Assembly (NCBI GenBank): GCA_016712525.1
Contig: JADJQX010000006.1
Location: 496,001-560,000, forward strand
Direction: 5' to 3'
Length of the DNA stretch: 64,000 bases
Origin: Myxococcales bacterium
GTDB taxonomy: Bacteria; Myxococcota_A; Polyangia; Polyangiales; Polyangiaceae
Made by a program: the position numbers and the translations under genes. The notes under the pieces were generated by a model. That model was not told where the DNA came from, did no database searches, and worked only from the letters and a program-made list of their open reading frames with translations. Shown in pieces: positions 35,333 to 46,128 of this stretch (position 1 is its first letter; every line of letters starts with the position of its first letter).

Positions 35333-36904
35333 TCAGGCCGGGTAGAGGGCGAAGATGCGCTCGGCCACGCGCTCGCCGTCGATCGCCGCGGACACGATGC
35401 CCCCGGCGTACCCCGCGCCCTCGCCGCAGGGGAAGAGGCCGCGCACGCCGGGGTGCTCGAGCGTCTCCGGATCGCGAGGGACCCTCACGGGCGACGACGT
35501 GCGCGACTCGACCCCGACGACGACCGCGTCGTTGGTGTAGTACCCACGCATCTTGGCCCCGAAGGTTCGGAGGCCCGCGCGCAGGCGATCGCCGATCTCC
35601 TTGGGCAAGAGCTCGTCGAGCCGCGCGGCCGTGATGCCCGGCGGGTAGCTGCACACGGGCAGGCTCGACGACGCGCGCCCCTCGCAGAAGTCGACGAGGC
35701 GCTGCGCGGGGGCCACCTGGGTGCGCCCACCGGCCTCCCACGCCGCGCGCTCGATCGCGGCTTGGTAGGCGACACCGGAGAGGGGGCCACCGTCGCCCTT
35801 CGGGCCGCGCACCTCGACGACGACGCCGGAGTTGGCGAAGGGGTTGTTGCGCTTGCTGGGGCTCCACCCGTTCGTCACGATCTCGCCCGGGCTCGTCGCA
35901 CACGGGGCGATGATCCCGCCCGGGCACATGCAGAACGAGTAGACCCCGAGCCCGTCGACCTGCTCGACCGCGGAGTAGCTCGCGGGAGGCAACAGCGGAT
36001 CACGCACCTTCGCGTGGTACCGGATCTGGTCGATGACGCTCTGCGGGTGCTCCACGCGCACGCCGAGGGCAAAATCCTTGCGCTCGATGGCGATCCCCTG
36101 GCGCGCGAGCATCTCGAAGATGTCACGTGCCGAGTGGCCGGTCGCGAGCACGACCCGGTCCGCGTCGACCTTGGTCCCGTCGCGGAGGACGACCCCGCGC
36201 ACGGCCCCGTCGACGATGCGGAGCTCCGTGACCCGCGCCTCGAAGCGCACCTCGCCGCCCGCGCGCTCGATGCCCTCGCGGATCGCGACGATGATGCCGG
36301 GGAGCTTGTTGGTGCCGATGTGCGGGTGCGCGTCGACGAGGATGTCGGGGCTCGCGCCGTAGGCGACCAGCGTCGCGAGGATGCGGCCCACGTCGCCGCG
36401 TTTGCCGCTGCGTGTGTAGAGCTTTCCGTCGCTGTAGGTGCCCGCGCCCCCTTCGCCGAAGCAGTAGTTGCTGTCCGGATCGACGATCCCACGCTGCGTG
36501 ATCGCCGCGAGGTCGCGCCGCCTCGCGCGCACGTCGCGCCCTCGCTCGAGCACGATGGGGCGGAGGCCGAGCTCGATCGCGCGCAGCGCAGCGAAGAGGC
36601 CTCCGGGCCCAGCACCGACGATGACCACGACGGGCTTCTTCCGGACGTCGGGGAGCTCGGGGGGCGTAGTGACCGCGGGCTCGAACGGCGCGTCGGTCGA
36701 GATCTCGACCCGGAGCTGCACACGAGGCTCGCGCGCGCGCCCGTCGATCGAGCGCTTCACGATCCGCGTGTCGCGGACCTCGCCTTTCGGGATCTTGGCG
36801 GCGCGGATCGCGGCCTCGCGGACGCGTGTCTCCGAGGCGGCCTCGCGCGGCGAGAGCACGATGTCGACCGATCGGATCACGAGCTCCTCGTTCTGCGACG
36901 CCAC
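35333..36904 (-). CDS. FAD-dependent oxidoreductase (COG2509-like)
   Basis: 523 residues. An N-terminal about 85-residue region (ASETRVREAAIRAAKIPKG) precedes a Rossmann FAD-binding GAGPGG (97-102) with GLFAAL. The GEGGAGTYSDGKLYTR and TGHSARDIFEMLARQGI segments are typical of the uncharacterised family annotated as FAD-dependent dehydrogenases. The C-terminal CGEGAGYAGGIVSAAIDGERVAE closes the flavin site. Substrate unknown. GTG 36904 starts the run; convergent with the haem lipoprotein gene. Confidence 0.85.
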   Translation of the reverse strand: MASQNEELVIRSVDIVLSPREAASETRVREAAIRAAKIPKGEVRDTRIVKRSIDGRAREPRVQLRVEISTDAPFEPAVTTPPELPDVRKKPVVVIVGAGPGGLFAALRAIELGLRPIVLERGRDVRARRRDLAAITQRGIVDPDSNYCFGEGGAGTYSDGKLYTRSGKRGDVGRILATLVAYGASPDILVDAHPHIGTNKLPGIIVAIREGIERAGGEVRFEARVTELRIVDGAVRGVVLRDGTKVDADRVVLATGHSARDIFEMLARQGIAIERKDFALGVRVEHPQSVIDQIRYHAKVRDPLLPPASYSAVEQVDGLGVYSFCMCPGGIIAPCATSPGEIVTNGWSPSKRNNPFANSGVVVEVRGPKGDGGPLSGVAYQAAIERAAWEAGGRTQVAPAQRLVDFCEGRASSSLPVCSYPPGITAARLDELLPKEIGDRLRAGLRTFGAKMRGYYTNDAVVVGVESRTSSPVRVPRDPETLEHPGVRGLFPCGEGAGYAGGIVSAAIDGERVAERIFALYPA

Positions 36905-37103
36905 GAACCCATGGGACCGGGTTCTAAATCAGGGGCCACGATTCGGCCATCCTCTTCGTCCCCGAGGCGCGCCTCGTCCGCGAGCCGCCTTCGGCCTGTC
37001 GGTGCGCGCGGTCCCTCGAGCTCCTGCGCGCCGTGCTTCGGCCCGACGAAGAAATTCGCGCTTCGTGCTTCGAGAACGGCGCCCGGACCGATAGAACGGC
37101 GCC

Positions 37104-37367
37104 ATGAGCTTCGGTCGAAACCCCCATGTCGCGAAGGCCCAAGCGGCCGAACAGAAGGCCCAAGACGCGACCGACGACAACGCCAGGGCGCGCGCGTACC
37201 GCGAGGCCGCGCACCTTTGGGACCGCGCTGCGGAGCGGGAAAAACCAGGCAAACAACGGACGCTCTACGAACAGAACGCGGAGCGGGACAGGGAGCTCGC
37301 GGATGGCGGCGCTCCCGAGCCGGACGACGACGGCCAAAGCCCGCCCGACCCGAAGCTCCTGAACTGA
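37104..37367 (+). CDS. Small charged hypothetical protein
   Basis: 87 residues, highly charged, Ala-rich and helical (AKAQAAEQKAQDATDDNARARAYREAAHLWDRAAEREK), with an acidic Pro-rich tail. No signal peptide. TAGAAC sits exactly 6 nt before ATG 37104, a near match to the leaderless pattern in this region. No function can be assigned, and the overlapping minus-strand frame is weaker in composition. Confidence 0.6.
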   Translation: MSFGRNPHVAKAQAAEQKAQDATDDNARARAYREAAHLWDRAAEREKPGKQRTLYEQNAERDRELADGGAPEPDDDGQSPPDPKLLN

Positions 37368-37411
37368 TACGGCCCCTCGAACACCCTTAGCAGCCCGGAG
37401 ATTTTCTCCCC

Positions 37412-38047
37412 TCAGCGTGTCTTCGCGGACCTCACGGCCGCGAGGACCGCGAGGACGACCTCTTTCGGGAGCGTGTCGATCAAGGCGAGCAGGTCGACGG
37501 GCCCGTCGGCCGTGGGGAAGAGCTCGTCCACCAGGATGGCGAAGCGCTCGTACTTGGAGAGGAGCTGATCGAGGCGATCGCGGAGCCGGTCAGCCTCTTC
37601 GCCCTTGGCGTCTCCGAGCATCGCCAGCGAGCGTCGCGAGAGCGCGCACTTGTCGGCCACGACGCTGCGGAGGCGCGAGAGGTACGCGCCGATGACCACG
37701 TCGGGGTATTTTCCCTTCAACGCGAACGAGTCGTGGCGCGCGCCGGCCTCGCGTCGCCGCTCGACGATGCCGGCCGCCTCGAGGGCGCGCAGGTTCCCGA
37801 AGATGTTGCTCTTGGCCCGACCGAGGAGCTCGGCGAGCTCATCCATGCTCATGGCCGACTCGGCCAGGTAGAGCGCCGCCACGATTTGCCCACCGAGCCG
37901 CGTGATGCCCGGGAAGCTCGCGGCGATGTCGCGCCCTACGCCCTCGAGGAGCTCGGTGCGCGCGGCGAGGACGCGTGGGTCTTGGGTGGTCTTGCCTTCG
38001 GTCGGCTTGGCCGGCTCGTCGGCCCGTGGTGTCGGCTCACGCCCCAT
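37412..38047 (-). CDS. GbsR/MarR-type winged-helix transcriptional regulator
   Basis: 211 residues. The N-terminal 15-20 residues are charged; the winged-helix part (MSMDELAELLGRAKSNIFGNLRALEAAGIVERR) has the GbsR family recognition helix, and FALKGKYPDVVIGAYLSRL follows. GbsR-like proteins sense small metabolites, choline in Bacillus; here the ligand is unknown. The start has TTGGAGAA upstream. It is divergent from the DUF255 gene with 67 bp between, so it may repress that promoter. Confidence 0.85.
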   Translation of the reverse strand: MGREPTPRADEPAKPTEGKTTQDPRVLAARTELLEGVGRDIAASFPGITRLGGQIVAALYLAESAMSMDELAELLGRAKSNIFGNLRALEAAGIVERRREAGARHDSFALKGKYPDVVIGAYLSRLRSVVADKCALSRRSLAMLGDAKGEEADRLRDRLDQLLSKYERFAILVDELFPTADGPVDLLALIDTLPKEVVLAVLAAVRSAKTR

Positions 38048-38114
38048 GGGGAATTCTCCAAGCTTAGCGCGGGCTTCGCCAAACCCTCGCGAAAAAGTGT
38101 GCGAACCTGCGCGC

Positions 38115-40226
<2,112 letters not shown>

Positions 40227-40260
40227 GCCTGTGGAGAAACGACCGTCGGCACGAGGCGTC

Positions 40261-40320
40261 CTGGGGAGAATCGACCGGGAGAATCGACCGACAGTGACGC
40301 CAACTGGTCGAAATGAATCG
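40261..40320 (-). repeat. Dispersed intergenic repeat, copy A
   Basis: On the minus strand CATTTCGACCAGTTGGCG continues as TCACTGTCGGTCGATTC and two GGTCGATTCTCCC units. Shares its TTGGCG...TGTCGGTCG core with copies B-D; the least conserved copy. Confidence 0.65.
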
Positions 40321-40383
40321 GTTCTGTGGCCGGGAGGGTGGGCCGGGCCCTCCCGCGCCTCTTGTGGAGAACCGGCGCGCCCC

Positions 40384-40447
40384 TGTGGAAAACCGACCGG
40401 AAAACCGACCGGAAAAGCGACCGACGGTCGCGCCAAGTCCGCGAAAT
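40384..40447 (-). repeat. Dispersed intergenic repeat, copy B
   Basis: On the minus strand CATTTCGCGGACTTGGCGCG continues as ACCGTCGGTCGCTTTTCC, followed by two GGTCGGTTTTCC units ending in TTTTCCACA. The 12-bp units are tandemly repeated here but single or absent in C and D. Confidence 0.75.
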
Positions 40448-40685
40448 GACGTGCGGGGCCGCCCCCGAGCCGCCCCCTCCCACACCCGCCCCGGCCCCCG
40501 AGCGCGCCCCCCTTCGCGCCCACCCGGCCGACGAAAACTCCCTTCCCTTGACCCCTTTTCGCAAGGTCTGATACCCGTTGGGCTCCCGGGAAGGTTTGCA
40601 TTTGGGGCCCCCCGGTCCTGCCGTGCGTGGGACGCCCTCACGCACCTATTCGCAGCGAAGCGCCGTTTTCCCACGAGGAACGCCC

Positions 40686-41744
<1,059 letters not shown>

Positions 41745-41748
41745 CGCC

Positions 41749-42159
41749 ATGTCGGCCGGGGGCGCATCGCCGCATCGCACGATCCGTGTCGTGGCCGCCG
41801 TCGTCGAGAAGGACGGCTTCTACCTCATCACGCAGCGTCGTGCGTCGGCCGTGCTCCCGCTCATGTGGGAGTTCCCCGGCGGCAAGGTCGAGGCCGGCGA
41901 GACCGACGGCGCGGCCCTGAAGCGCGAGGTCATGCACAGGCTCGGCGCCGAGATCGAGTGCGGCAAGCTCATCTCGTTCGTCAGCCACCCGTACGAGCAC
42001 TACTCGGTCGATCTCTTCCTTTACGAGTGCCACCTCACGAAGGACACCCTCGAGCCCCGCGCGGTCAACGCGTTCAAGTGGGTGCTCTCGAGCGACTTCG
42101 ATCAGTACCCGTTCACCCCGGCCGACGAGGCCTCGATGAACAAGCTCCTCGGCGTCTGA
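41749..42159 (+). CDS. Nudix-fold protein with incomplete Nudix box
   Basis: 136 residues, the size of MutT-like proteins. The strand before the box (RVVAAVVEKDGFYLITQRR, then WEFPGGKVEAGE) follows 8-oxo-dGTP diphosphatases closely. The box reads G-x5-E-x7-REVMHRLGA instead of REUxEExGU: both glutamates that bind the catalytic magnesium are His and Arg. Hydrolysis by the usual mechanism is therefore doubtful; a ligand-binding or regulatory role is possible. Co-transcribed with the FHA protein gene; convergent with the gene after it (6 bp gap). Confidence 0.85.
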   Translation: MSAGGASPHRTIRVVAAVVEKDGFYLITQRRASAVLPLMWEFPGGKVEAGETDGAALKREVMHRLGAEIECGKLISFVSHPYEHYSVDLFLYECHLTKDTLEPRAVNAFKWVLSSDFDQYPFTPADEASMNKLLGV

Positions 42160-42165
42160 CCCGGC

Positions 42166-44475
42166 TCACTCGTCGACGACGAGCACGACGCTCTCTGCCG
42201 TGCCGCCGAGGAGCTGCGCCTTGCCCACGAAGGCCCCCAACCACGTCTTGCCGTCGTAGTGCGAGAGCCCACTCGGGGTGAGCGCGAAGACGTCGTTCGC
42301 TGCCCGTCCCCACAGCGCCATGACTGCCCCGGGCTCTCCGACGTGCGTCCAGGCGGTCCCGCGGCTGTCCGTTCGAAACACGCCGTCTTGCGTGCCGAAG
42401 AAGGTCTCGCCCGAGGAGGTCGCCCACACGGACGGGGTGTCCTCGAGGCCACCGGGCGGGGCCGCGCGCTCGGCCCACGCGCCGCTCGGGCTCCGGAAGA
42501 GGACGCGCGTCTTCACGTTGTCGAACGCGAAGCCCCACGTCCCGGCGCTCCCGGCGGACCACAACGACTCGGGCACGAGCCCCTTGAGCGTGGGCTCCGG
42601 CGTCCATTTCCCGAGGCGGTAACGGAGCGCGCGCTCCGAGCCCCCGCGCGCCCCGGCGTCCCCGTCGGCCATGCCCGTGACCACGAGATCGCCACCGACG
42701 CCCGCGAGCGCGTAGGTCGTCGAGAGGGGTACGTCGACCTCCGTGAGCCTCGCGCCGTCGAAGTGCGCGAGCGAGTCCCGATCGAGGACGTACATGTCGG
42801 TCGCGCTGCGCCCCCACATCTTGGCGGGCACGGGGCTGTGACGTACGGCGATGACGTCCCAGGTGCCGCGCGTGTCGCGCCGATGGACGAAGCTCCGCTT
42901 CCCCGTAGCTTCCATCGTCGCGACGAAGATCGTCTCGTCCGGCGCGACCCACAGCGTGCCCGGCGACTCTCCTCCTTGGGCTCCGCCCGCTGCGGGGATG
43001 GGCTCCGTCGTCGCTGCGAGCAGCGCTGCGCCTGGCGTCCCTCGCAGCGTCACGAGCTTCGGGGCGTGCGCGTTGGCGACGAGGGACGGATCCGAGCTGC
43101 ACGCCTCGGTGAGCCCTACGTTGGCCAAGAGCCGCTCGGCGCGACCGAGGACGTCCATGGGCTCCGTGGAGCCTTCGGGGAACGAGACCTTCGCGAGCGC
43201 GGCCTTGGCCCTCGCGCAGTCTCCCGCGACGAACGCCGTGGTGGCTTCGTGCGCGTCGACCGCGAACGGCCTCGTCCCGCAGTAGGCCTCGAGCGAGCGG
43301 AGCCGTTGCTCGGCGCACGCGCGGTTGCACTTTGCCGTGTACGCCGGGGTCTTGGTGAAGTCGTAGGGAGGAGGGCTGTACGTCGACCCCCGGCTGCCTG
43401 CGAGCACGAGCCTCATGGCGAGCAAGACGAGCGAGATCCCGGCGCTTATCCCGATGCGTGCGCCGTTCGAGGAGCCTCCTTTCGGCGCATCCAGGAGGGC
43501 CTTCATCCGGTTCAGCTCCTCGGCCTCTTTCTCCGAGAGGATCTCCTTCTTGCCGCGCACCGAGAGGCGAAAGCTGCGCGCCTCTCGGCCGGCGTGCGGT
43601 TCGGTGCGCTGCGTGCTCGAGGTGACGACGTCGACCTTGACGGCATCTCCCGCGTCGAACGCGAGCCCGAGCACGTCTCCCGGGCCGAACGCGAGCCCGC
43701 GCACCGCACGCTCCGGGGAGAGCACCTCGGCCTCCAGAGTGAGGCTCGGCCACGCCAACACGAGCACGCGGAGGTCCGACATCTGCACGGCGATTCTCGC
43801 GCCCGTATCGTCCAGCGCGAGGCCTACGACCTTGGACGACACGGCGTCGATGCGCCGGTCCCGCGCGTCCTTCACGGCCCAGAGCCCCGTCTCTCCGCCC
43901 ACGAGCCACGTGCCGCTCGGGTGCTGCGTGAGGCACGTGACGCCCGCATGGACGATCGCCCGCGCCGTCTCCTTCGGTGGCTTCGAGCCTTCGAGCGCGA
44001 GAAATCGCAGCCTCCCGTCCTCTTCGGCGTACACGAGCGTGGCGCCGTCGTTCGAGAACGCCATCGCCGAGACACGCGCCTCGATCTCGAAGCTCTCCCC
44101 GCGCCGCCACAGGTGAATCGTGTCTTTCGTCGCGAGCGCGAACCCGCAGGCGCCCGCAGCCGACGCGAACGGCGCGCCGAGCGGAGCGACCTTCGCGACG
44201 ACCTGACCGAGCATCGGATCGACGGTGTGGACCCCACCGGCCTCGTCGACGACGACGAGAGTGCACCCGGCCGACGACCTTCGCCACGGGCTCCCCCCTC
44301 CAGAACCGCCCGGCAGCGCGTCGGAGTCCACGAAGTGGAGCGCAACGATGCCCTCCGAGAGCGCGAGCCGCCACTTGGGGGCCTCGGTCTGCGCGTCGTT
44401 GGCGAGCAGCTCTTTTCCGTCGAACGTGACGAGGGCGAGCGCATCCGGACCGTAGGCGAGCTTCGACAGTGACAT
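42166..44475 (-). CDS. Beta-propeller-like single-pass membrane protein
   Basis: 769 residues. Residues 1-330 contain repeating beta strands with WD-like spacing (AMAFSNDGATLVYAEEDGRLRFL, CLTQHPSGTWLVGG, GLALDDTGARIAV), suggesting a propeller. One transmembrane helix (IGISAGISLVLLAMRLVLAG, near residue 360) follows. The C-terminal half (with CNRACAEQRL cysteines) has a second set of repeats (WGRSATDMYVLDRDSLAHFDG, WATSSGETFFG) and should be extracytoplasmic. Start ATG 44475 has GAGGGG upstream and a TAGAAT hexamer. No enzyme motif is recognised. Confidence 0.75.
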   Translation of the reverse strand: MSLSKLAYGPDALALVTFDGKELLANDAQTEAPKWRLALSEGIVALHFVDSDALPGGSGGGSPWRRSSAGCTLVVVDEAGGVHTVDPMLGQVVAKVAPLGAPFASAAGACGFALATKDTIHLWRRGESFEIEARVSAMAFSNDGATLVYAEEDGRLRFLALEGSKPPKETARAIVHAGVTCLTQHPSGTWLVGGETGLWAVKDARDRRIDAVSSKVVGLALDDTGARIAVQMSDLRVLVLAWPSLTLEAEVLSPERAVRGLAFGPGDVLGLAFDAGDAVKVDVVTSSTQRTEPHAGREARSFRLSVRGKKEILSEKEAEELNRMKALLDAPKGGSSNGARIGISAGISLVLLAMRLVLAGSRGSTYSPPPYDFTKTPAYTAKCNRACAEQRLRSLEAYCGTRPFAVDAHEATTAFVAGDCARAKAALAKVSFPEGSTEPMDVLGRAERLLANVGLTEACSSDPSLVANAHAPKLVTLRGTPGAALLAATTEPIPAAGGAQGGESPGTLWVAPDETIFVATMEATGKRSFVHRRDTRGTWDVIAVRHSPVPAKMWGRSATDMYVLDRDSLAHFDGARLTEVDVPLSTTYALAGVGGDLVVTGMADGDAGARGGSERALRYRLGKWTPEPTLKGLVPESLWSAGSAGTWGFAFDNVKTRVLFRSPSGAWAERAAPPGGLEDTPSVWATSSGETFFGTQDGVFRTDSRGTAWTHVGEPGAVMALWGRAANDVFALTPSGLSHYDGKTWLGAFVGKAQLLGGTAESVVLVVDE

Positions 44476-44490
44476 GGTACCCCTCACGGG

Positions 44491-44496
44491 ATTCTA
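44491..44496 (-). promoter_or_regulatory. Putative -10 element of the 42166-44475 gene
   Basis: TAGAAT 15 nt before ATG 44475. A start 6-7 nt downstream would leave a leader of about 9 nt containing AGGGG. Confidence 0.45.
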
Positions 44497-44687
44497 CGCC
44501 TCTCCCGCGCCGGCCTTCCTCATGTTTGCCCTGCGAAAGCGCGCCTCGTGGAGTACGCCGCCGTGAAACGTGCGTGATGGGAAGTGCTCGTAACCGTGTA
44601 GGTATTCGGCGCAGGTTGGGCGCCTTGACCGGAGGTCCGTCGTGCGCGACGCTCCTCCCTCCGGGAAGGTTCACCCCCCGAATCGCG

Positions 44688-44693
44688 TAAGGT
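44688..44693 (+). promoter_or_regulatory. Putative -10 element of the 44703 gene
   Basis: TAAGGT 9 nt before ATG 44703. No Shine-Dalgarno sequence lies between. Confidence 0.4.
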
Positions 44694-44702
44694 CCTCCAA
44701 CG

Positions 44703-45464
44703 ATGAACAGTCCGTACGGCTACGGCCCTCAAGCTTCGAACCCCTACGCTGCGCCCCAAGCGATGCCCGGCTTCGGCCCTCCCGGATACGCGCCCGGCCC
44801 CATGGCCATCTCGTACCGCGCGCACGGAGGTGGGCTGAAGTGGGCGTACCTCGGTACGCTCCTCGGTGGCTTCGTGATCGCAGGTATCGGCGGCGGCGTG
44901 ATGGCGGCTGGCGAAGACGACGTGGGCGCGGTGCTGCTGATCTTGGGCCTCTCGACGGCGTTCGCGCTGCGCCTCGTGTTCGCCCTCATGTGGATGTACT
45001 CCGCGTGGTCGGCCATCCCGTTCGACTACCGCGTCACGGGCAGCGGCAAGCGCGTGAGCCCCGGTGAGGCCGTGGGCTTCATGTTCATCCCGATCTTCAA
45101 CCTCTACTGGATGTTCGTCGCCTCGGGCGGCCTCTGCGACGCGCTCGATCACATGCTCCGCTCGTCGGGCACGTCGCGCACCAGCCCCAAGGGCCTCGCG
45201 CTCGCCGCGTGCATCATGCAGTTCATCCCCTACGTGAACTTCCTCTTCGCGCCCTTCATGTGGGCCTTCTACATGTTCTCGTTCGACTCGGCGGCGAAGG
45301 CCCTCGAGACCGCCGCGGCCTCGGGCGGCGCGGGAGCTCCCGTAGGCTTCGGCGGTGCGGGTGCGTTCGCTCCTCCGGCCGGTGGGTTCGGCGCGCCGGT
45401 GGCCGGCTATGGGCCTCCCCCGGGTGGCTACGGCCCTCCTCCCGGTGGCTACGGGATGCGCTGA
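44703..45464 (+). CDS. DUF4328-like membrane protein with Gly/Pro/Tyr-rich ends
   Basis: 253 residues with about four transmembrane helices between residues 45 and 200. The core (GKRVSPGEAVGFMFIPIFNLYWMF, then a Cys-Asp pair) resembles DUF4328-type proteins. The N-terminus (MNSPYGYGPQASNPYAAPQ) and C-terminus (PPPGGYGPPPGGYGMR) are low-complexity tails of the sort seen at the cytoplasmic face of small membrane proteins. Function unknown. A TAAGGT lies 9 nt upstream of the start; a 12-bp-stem hairpin follows the stop. Confidence 0.75.
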   Translation: MNSPYGYGPQASNPYAAPQAMPGFGPPGYAPGPMAISYRAHGGGLKWAYLGTLLGGFVIAGIGGGVMAAGEDDVGAVLLILGLSTAFALRLVFALMWMYSAWSAIPFDYRVTGSGKRVSPGEAVGFMFIPIFNLYWMFVASGGLCDALDHMLRSSGTSRTSPKGLALAACIMQFIPYVNFLFAPFMWAFYMFSFDSAAKALETAAASGGAGAPVGFGGAGAFAPPAGGFGAPVAGYGPPPGGYGPPPGGYGMR

Positions 45465-45490
45465 GATCGGCAGTCTCCCCTCGCTCTCCT

Positions 45491-45523
45491 CGTCGCCCGC
45501 GGTGCTCGTGCCCGCGGGCGACG
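45491..45523 (+). terminator. Long GC hairpin after the 44703 gene
   Basis: CGTCGCCCGCGG pairs perfectly with CCGCGGGCGACG (12 bp) around a 9-base loop. Only GCCGTTTC follows, so there is no good T-tract; probably an L-shaped terminator or mRNA stabiliser. Confidence 0.55.
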
Positions 45524-45558
45524 CCGTTTCGAAGGGAGCCGGCCGTTCCGTGGGGCGG

Positions 45559-45564
45559 TATCGT
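45559..45564 (+). promoter_or_regulatory. Putative -10 element of the 45571 gene (leaderless)
   Basis: TATCGT, six bases (AGCGGC), ATG. No Shine-Dalgarno sequence. Confidence 0.5.
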
Positions 45565-45570
45565 AGCGGC

Positions 45571-45888
45571 ATGACGAACCACGCCCTCCTCGCCCGCATC
45601 GAGAAGCTCGAGAAGAGCCAGCAGCGCTGGCGCATCGCCACCGTGGCCGCGATCGCGCTCGGCGCGTGCGGTGGGATCACGAGCCACTACGAGAAATGCT
45701 TCTCTCAGAGCTTCATGGTGGAGCGCGGCTCGAACGGCGGGGACGTGCTCGCGAAGCTCGCCGAGTCGCCCTCGGGAGGCCGGCTCGAGATCCTCGACGG
45801 GCAAGGGAAGACACGCGTCGTCATCGACTCCGAGGGAGTGCGCACCCTCGACGCCACGGGCAAGGAGCGCTGGGCCTCGCCGAAGTGA
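45571..45888 (+). CDS. Small exported or membrane-anchored protein, unknown
   Basis: 105 residues. A short coiled-coil-like N-terminus (LLARIEKLEKSQQRWR) leads to a hydrophobic segment (IATVAAIALGACGGI) that could be a signal anchor, placing the rest outside. The remainder (GRLEILDGQGKTRVVID, then RTLDATGKERWASPK) has a repeated beta-hairpin look. No family recognised. ATG 45571 is fixed by a TATCGT hexamer 6 nt upstream. Confidence 0.68.
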   Translation: MTNHALLARIEKLEKSQQRWRIATVAAIALGACGGITSHYEKCFSQSFMVERGSNGGDVLAKLAESPSGGRLEILDGQGKTRVVIDSEGVRTLDATGKERWASPK

Positions 45889-45951
45889 CAGGCGCCGGAG
45901 CCGACGAACGGGCATCGCCGAAGAGAGAGGCGAGGTCGGACGACGGCCCCC

Positions 45952-45991
45952 GTGGAAAACCCACCGACGGTCGCGCCAACCCCATGAAAAG
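45952..45991 (-). repeat. Dispersed intergenic repeat, copy C
   Basis: On the minus strand CTTTTCATGGGGTTGGCGCG continues as ACCGTCGGTGGGTTTTCCAC. Core matches copy B over 16 of 17 positions. Located 64 bp after the 45571 gene. Confidence 0.75.
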
Positions 45992-46128
45992 ACACGGATC
46001 TCGTGGGCGCACCTCCTGCGCGCGCCGGCACTTCCTTCGCCCGTGTGACGCACAAAGTGACACGTTGCCCGGGCTTTCTCGTGCGGCACGTCGGTTGCTG
46101 ACGCTCGACGCGACGGAGGTCCGTATCC

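Larger units (their letters stand above)
40227..40685. other. Repeat-rich intergenic region, 459 bp
   Basis: No gene. It carries two copies of the dispersed repeat (see entries), a GGGAGGG/CCCTCCC 7-bp hairpin (40332-40354) that may end the DUF255 transcript, and three DnaA-box-like nonamers (40230-40238, 40363-40371, 40384-40392). A Pro-rich frame through its last part is a translation artefact. Confidence 0.6.

Noticed and set aside
40227..40685. Replication origin
   Set aside because: Three DnaA-like boxes alone are not enough; no AT-rich unwinding region and no dnaA, dnaN or gyrB nearby.
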